Below, piece after piece: positions 33,446 through 35,719 of a stretch of 35,719 bases of DNA. The notes beneath the pieces are model-generated. The model had not been told where the DNA came from, ran no database searches, and saw nothing but the letters and a program-made list of their open reading frames with translations. The stretch spans positions 1-35,719 of the forward strand of contig JAYUOV010000184.1 of NCBI GenBank assembly GCA_043760535.1, read 5' to 3'. The stretch is from JAZKFT01 sp043760535. GTDB taxonomy: Bacteria > Bacteroidota > Bacteroidia > Chitinophagales > Chitinophagaceae. How positions within the stretch are numbered: the stretch's first letter is position 1; every line of letters begins with the position of its first letter. A program made the position numbers and the translations under genes.

Positions 33446-34186
33446 ATGATAGAAATTTATAAAAATCACATTTCCAACAGCATTCACAATAACGACAATA
33501 TGTTGTTCCATGGCTCCAGCAATACCGCCGAGCCCATTTTAGACTTAGGTCATGTAATGCCCTACGCTCACTTTACACTCCAAGACTGCCAAAACGTTAG
33601 CCTTGTTTACCAAAAAATAAATTGATGTGGAATTGGGGGAGGGTATCCGGTGTTGTGTTCCTTCTCCATGGCCGATAATGCAACCGATGCCGAAAAATAC
33701 TTCTTCCTTTCAGAGAACCCCAATAAATGTTTGCTTTACGCCACCCGGAATTTTGCCGTTGGAGAATTTGTCCGGGCATTATGTTATTCCATTGTACATC
33801 TCAAAGAATATCTCACAAAAGAAACTGTAAGAACAGAACATAGAGAATATGTAGAAATGGAGTTTATGTATACCCGGAAAGCATACGATGTAAACCTGGC
33901 CGAATTGGAAATTGAGGTGCATAAGCTGGATACATTATTACAAAAGGTTTCCGAAATAAGCAACCAGTATCGTTGTGGTATACTATACTGCTATAATATT
34001 CTTCCCGATGAGTATAAAAAGCTTCAGTACAGGGGTGGCATGGGAATTATTGCTTTGGATCCTTTAAACAGAGAAAGCATTGTAGCCAAAATAATTTATG
34101 ATGATATATTAGATCATCATGTGTTTGAAACAGATATTAATAGATCGTTGTTGTGGAAAGGCAGACTGAACCTCGAAACGAAATAG
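33446..34186 (+). pseudogene. Unrecognised gene interrupted by one in-frame TGA
   Basis: From ATG 33446 the frame gives MIEIYKNHISNSIHNNDNML, FHGSSNTAEPILDLGHVMPY and QDCQNVSLVYQKIN, then TGA at 33623-33625. It continues in the same frame without another stop for 186 codons: CGIGGGYPVLCSFSMADNAT, DAEKYFFLSENPNKCLLYAT, then a helical middle and QYRGGMGIIALDPLNRESIV, ending LETK at 34186. If read through, the product is 246 residues with one unknown residue. Downstream translation alone could begin at TTG 33650 or ATG 33668. I do not recognise the family. It may be a recent nonsense allele or two adjoining frames. Confidence 0.5.
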
Positions 34187-34255
34187 ATTAGAATTTTCAA
34201 ACATCGAATTATAGTAACAAAATGTCCTATCATTTTTCTAATTAAATCTGTACCC

Positions 34256-34438
34256 ATGCAGCCGGAAAAATTTATTTTATCTCTTGGTTTAAAAAAAATT
34301 AAAAACTGGTTAGCAAATACTAAAAAATCTGTACGTATTTGTTTCCCAGCCGTTCCTAATGAATTGGTTGAAACCATACTGCAAATACATATACAAGAAG
34401 AAAAAGCGCTTCTGGTTATTGTAAGTTTTAACGAGTAA
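34256..34438 (+). CDS. Small unrecognised protein, possibly a fragment
   Basis: 60 residues beginning MQPEKFILSLGLKKIKNWLA, basic in the first half and ending with a strand-helix of the type LVETILQIHIQEEKALLVIV. Not recognised. It is in the same reading frame as both neighbours, separated only by single stops, which hints that it may be part of a larger broken gene. Confidence 0.35.
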   Translation: MQPEKFILSLGLKKIKNWLANTKKSVRICFPAVPNELVETILQIHIQEEKALLVIVSFNE

Positions 34439-34459
34439 GCATTTAGAAATGGGTGCGGC

Positions 34460-34699
34460 ATGCTGAAAGATTATGAAGCGCTAAAAAGTAAAGTCGTTAA
34501 TATTAAAACAGTGGAGGGTTCAAAAATCACCTTTATAATTATCGAGAACGCTGGCTACTTTGTATTTACCGAAAGCCTCTACCTCAGTGAGGGTTTAACT
34601 GAGTTCAATGCTATACAGATTGACACCGCCACATTAAACCGTTTAATTTGTCATTTTATTTCACCGCTTGAAAGAGAACCACATGAACTAAATGCCTAA
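34460..34699 (+). CDS. Small unrecognised protein, possibly a fragment
   Basis: 79 residues (MLKDYEALKSKVVNIKTVEG, then SKITFIIIENAGYFVFTESL and ATLNRLICHFISPLEREPHE). Alternating hydrophobic strands suggest a small beta-rich fold. Not recognised. After its TAA the same frame continues EIREE, TAG, then EQFLNSTFKDIVITLKFIG, so it may instead be the N-terminal part of the broken gene that follows. Confidence 0.4.
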   Translation: MLKDYEALKSKVVNIKTVEGSKITFIIIENAGYFVFTESLYLSEGLTEFNAIQIDTATLNRLICHFISPLEREPHELNA

Positions 34700-35568
34700 G
34701 AAATTAGGGAAGAATAGGAACAGTTCCTAAACAGCACTTTTAAGGACATCGTTATTACCCTCAAATTTATTGGTTCCCCCCGTAGCCAAATAAGAAGAAG
34801 AAAAAATTAAAAAGACCCTACGTGATAATCCTTCGCTGCTGCCGGACTATAAACGAATATTAGATGTTTATACCACAAGGTTTAAATATTTGAAAATGTC
34901 AGTGAAAGATAGTAAGCCCGCGTCACACAGAGCCAATATACCACAGGACCCAATACCAGTGTCTGATCCGGAGTTAAGAATCCGATTAAACGCTTCCTTA
35001 AAAGTTTACGATATATCGAATGACATTGTTATTATGGAACTCGAAAATCTCAACAAAGAAACAGAGGGTATACGCAAGGAATTTTTTTATCGAATTTCAT
35101 GCTGGAAAAGGGGAAAGTATCATTGATAAAAGTGCAAAAGATGCTTTTATTAAAGAAATCGAGGTGCAAAAACCCAAATACAAAAATTTAAAGCGAAGAT
35201 TAATAGATACCCTATCCATTCAGAAAACTAAAACCATAGAAAAGTTAACTGATGAGTGGCAAAGAATTATTAGGATGTATAGAAGTATGAATGAAGGTTT
35301 TAACAAAATGGGCATGGCGGACAAAACGCTTGAAATTCAATTCAGAGTAACCAATATGTTAACACGGATTTTCTTTCCTAATAATGAAAAAGAAATAGAT
35401 CTTTTTGATATTGAAACATTTTGGTCGGTATTAACCTGGGATGATTAGAAAGATGAAAAGTCCCAAAAAGAAATGAAGGACAAGAAATTAATTAATGAAC
35501 GGGAAGAGAATCAATTAGCGGCATTTTCGAAAACAATAAAAATGAAAAAGACCAAGGTCCCAGATTAG
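34700..35568 (+). pseudogene. Unrecognised gene broken by stops and homopolymer frameshifts
   Basis: A coherent protein can be followed across lesions: EIREE, TAG (34715), EQFLNSTFKDIVITLKFIGS, a frameshift at a C6 run (34776-34781), VAK, TAA (34791), EEEKIKKTLRDNPSLLPDYK, RILDVYTTRFKYLKMSV, DPELRIRLNASLKVYDISND, then a frameshift at a T7 run (35082-35088) to IEFHAGKGESIIDKSAKDAF. It continues to NMLTRIFFPNNEKEIDLFDI and SVLTWDD, TAG (35446), then 39 more codons of lysine/glutamate-rich tail to TAG at 35566. The long helical middle (KYKNLKRRLIDTLSIQKTKT) suggests a soluble helical protein. Family unknown. The lower half (35020-35448) is open and could still make a fragment. Confidence 0.55.
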
Positions 35569-35719
35569 TATCAGAACTCCTTACTCTTAGCAGTTTTGAT
35601 TGCGTAGTTTTTCTTTTTTTGCCTGCCCCGATGAATATCGGTGGATTATTTCGGTGGAACCCAGCGAAAGCCGTGCCCTGATGGAGCGACATTGGCGAAC
35701 GTTGTAAATCCCGTAGCAT
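35569..35719. other. Window end, non-coding, holds a dispersed repeat
   Basis: A minus-strand frame is open to the window edge, but its translation is largely the reverse of the repeat at 35676-35709 and is not called a gene. Confidence 0.4.
35676..35709 (+). repeat. Dispersed 34-nt repeat, copy B
   Basis: Matches 17807-17840 at 30 of 34 positions, same strand. GATTATTTCGG lies nearby in both copies (after copy A, before copy B), so the related sequence may be longer but rearranged. Confidence 0.6.

Noticed and set aside
29921..33625. TGA recoded as an amino acid (four in-frame TGA codons in the right-hand region)
   Set aside because: TAA and TAG lesions and frameshifts occur in the same genes, and intact genes in the window end with TGA.
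35492..35719. Minus-strand frame open to the window edge (MLRDLQRSPMSLHQGT)
   Set aside because: It is mostly the reverse complement of the dispersed repeat, so it is likely a repeat translation.

Overview
The window looks like chromosome from a Bacteroidota bacterium, most likely in or near the family Chitinophagaceae. This is inferred from protein families rather than a marker gene: a secreted esterase with a possible type IX sorting tail, a CCC-motif membrane protein, DUF5362-, DUF2752- and DUF3667-type membrane proteins, an FadL/OMPP1-like barrel, an ECF sigma factor with a membrane partner, and a prolyl-tRNA synthetase of the archaeal/eukaryote-like type. Starts include GTG and TTG and no consistent Shine-Dalgarno sequence is visible, which also fits the phylum.

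Layout. 1-5.0 kb: secreted sialate O-acetylesterase-like protein and a MutS2 without Smr domain, both on the minus strand, separated by a 158-bp MITE-like inverted-repeat element. 5.2-6.9 kb: a small accessory patch with the N-terminal stub of an Eco57I-like restriction-modification enzyme, the tail of another gene, an unknown gene paired with a SecB-like chaperone, and a broken tRNA-like 3' half. 6.9-13.2 kb: overlapping J-domain and HIRAN genes, an ECF sigma factor overlapping its probable anti-sigma partner, a lipoprotein, an FkbM methyltransferase and a class I amidotransferase-like protein. 13.2-17.8 kb: RDD protein, then a minus-strand cluster of small membrane proteins (three DUF5362-like paralogues, one broken) and proS. 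18.1-29.3 kb: lipoprotein plus FadL-like barrel, small membrane and secreted proteins, DUF3667 protein, mazG, a very large NtrY-like histidine kinase and rnc.

29.6-35.7 kb is a decaying island. A large Eco57I-like methyltransferase/restriction gene has five visible interruptions and no N-terminus. It is followed directly by two REPINs (pairs of inverted REP hairpins with GTAG-type tetranucleotides) and a broken REP-associated tyrosine transposase (RAYT) with one more REP at its 3' end. Then come four or five unrecognised reading frames, several broken by single stops or homopolymer frameshifts.

The most noteworthy items are the REP/REPIN/RAYT locus, the SecB-like two-gene module, the J-domain/HIRAN overlapping pair, the triple 34-residue repeat in the sigma-factor partner, and the two Eco57I-like fragments lying 24 kb apart. 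No CRISPR array, rRNA or intact tRNA was seen.
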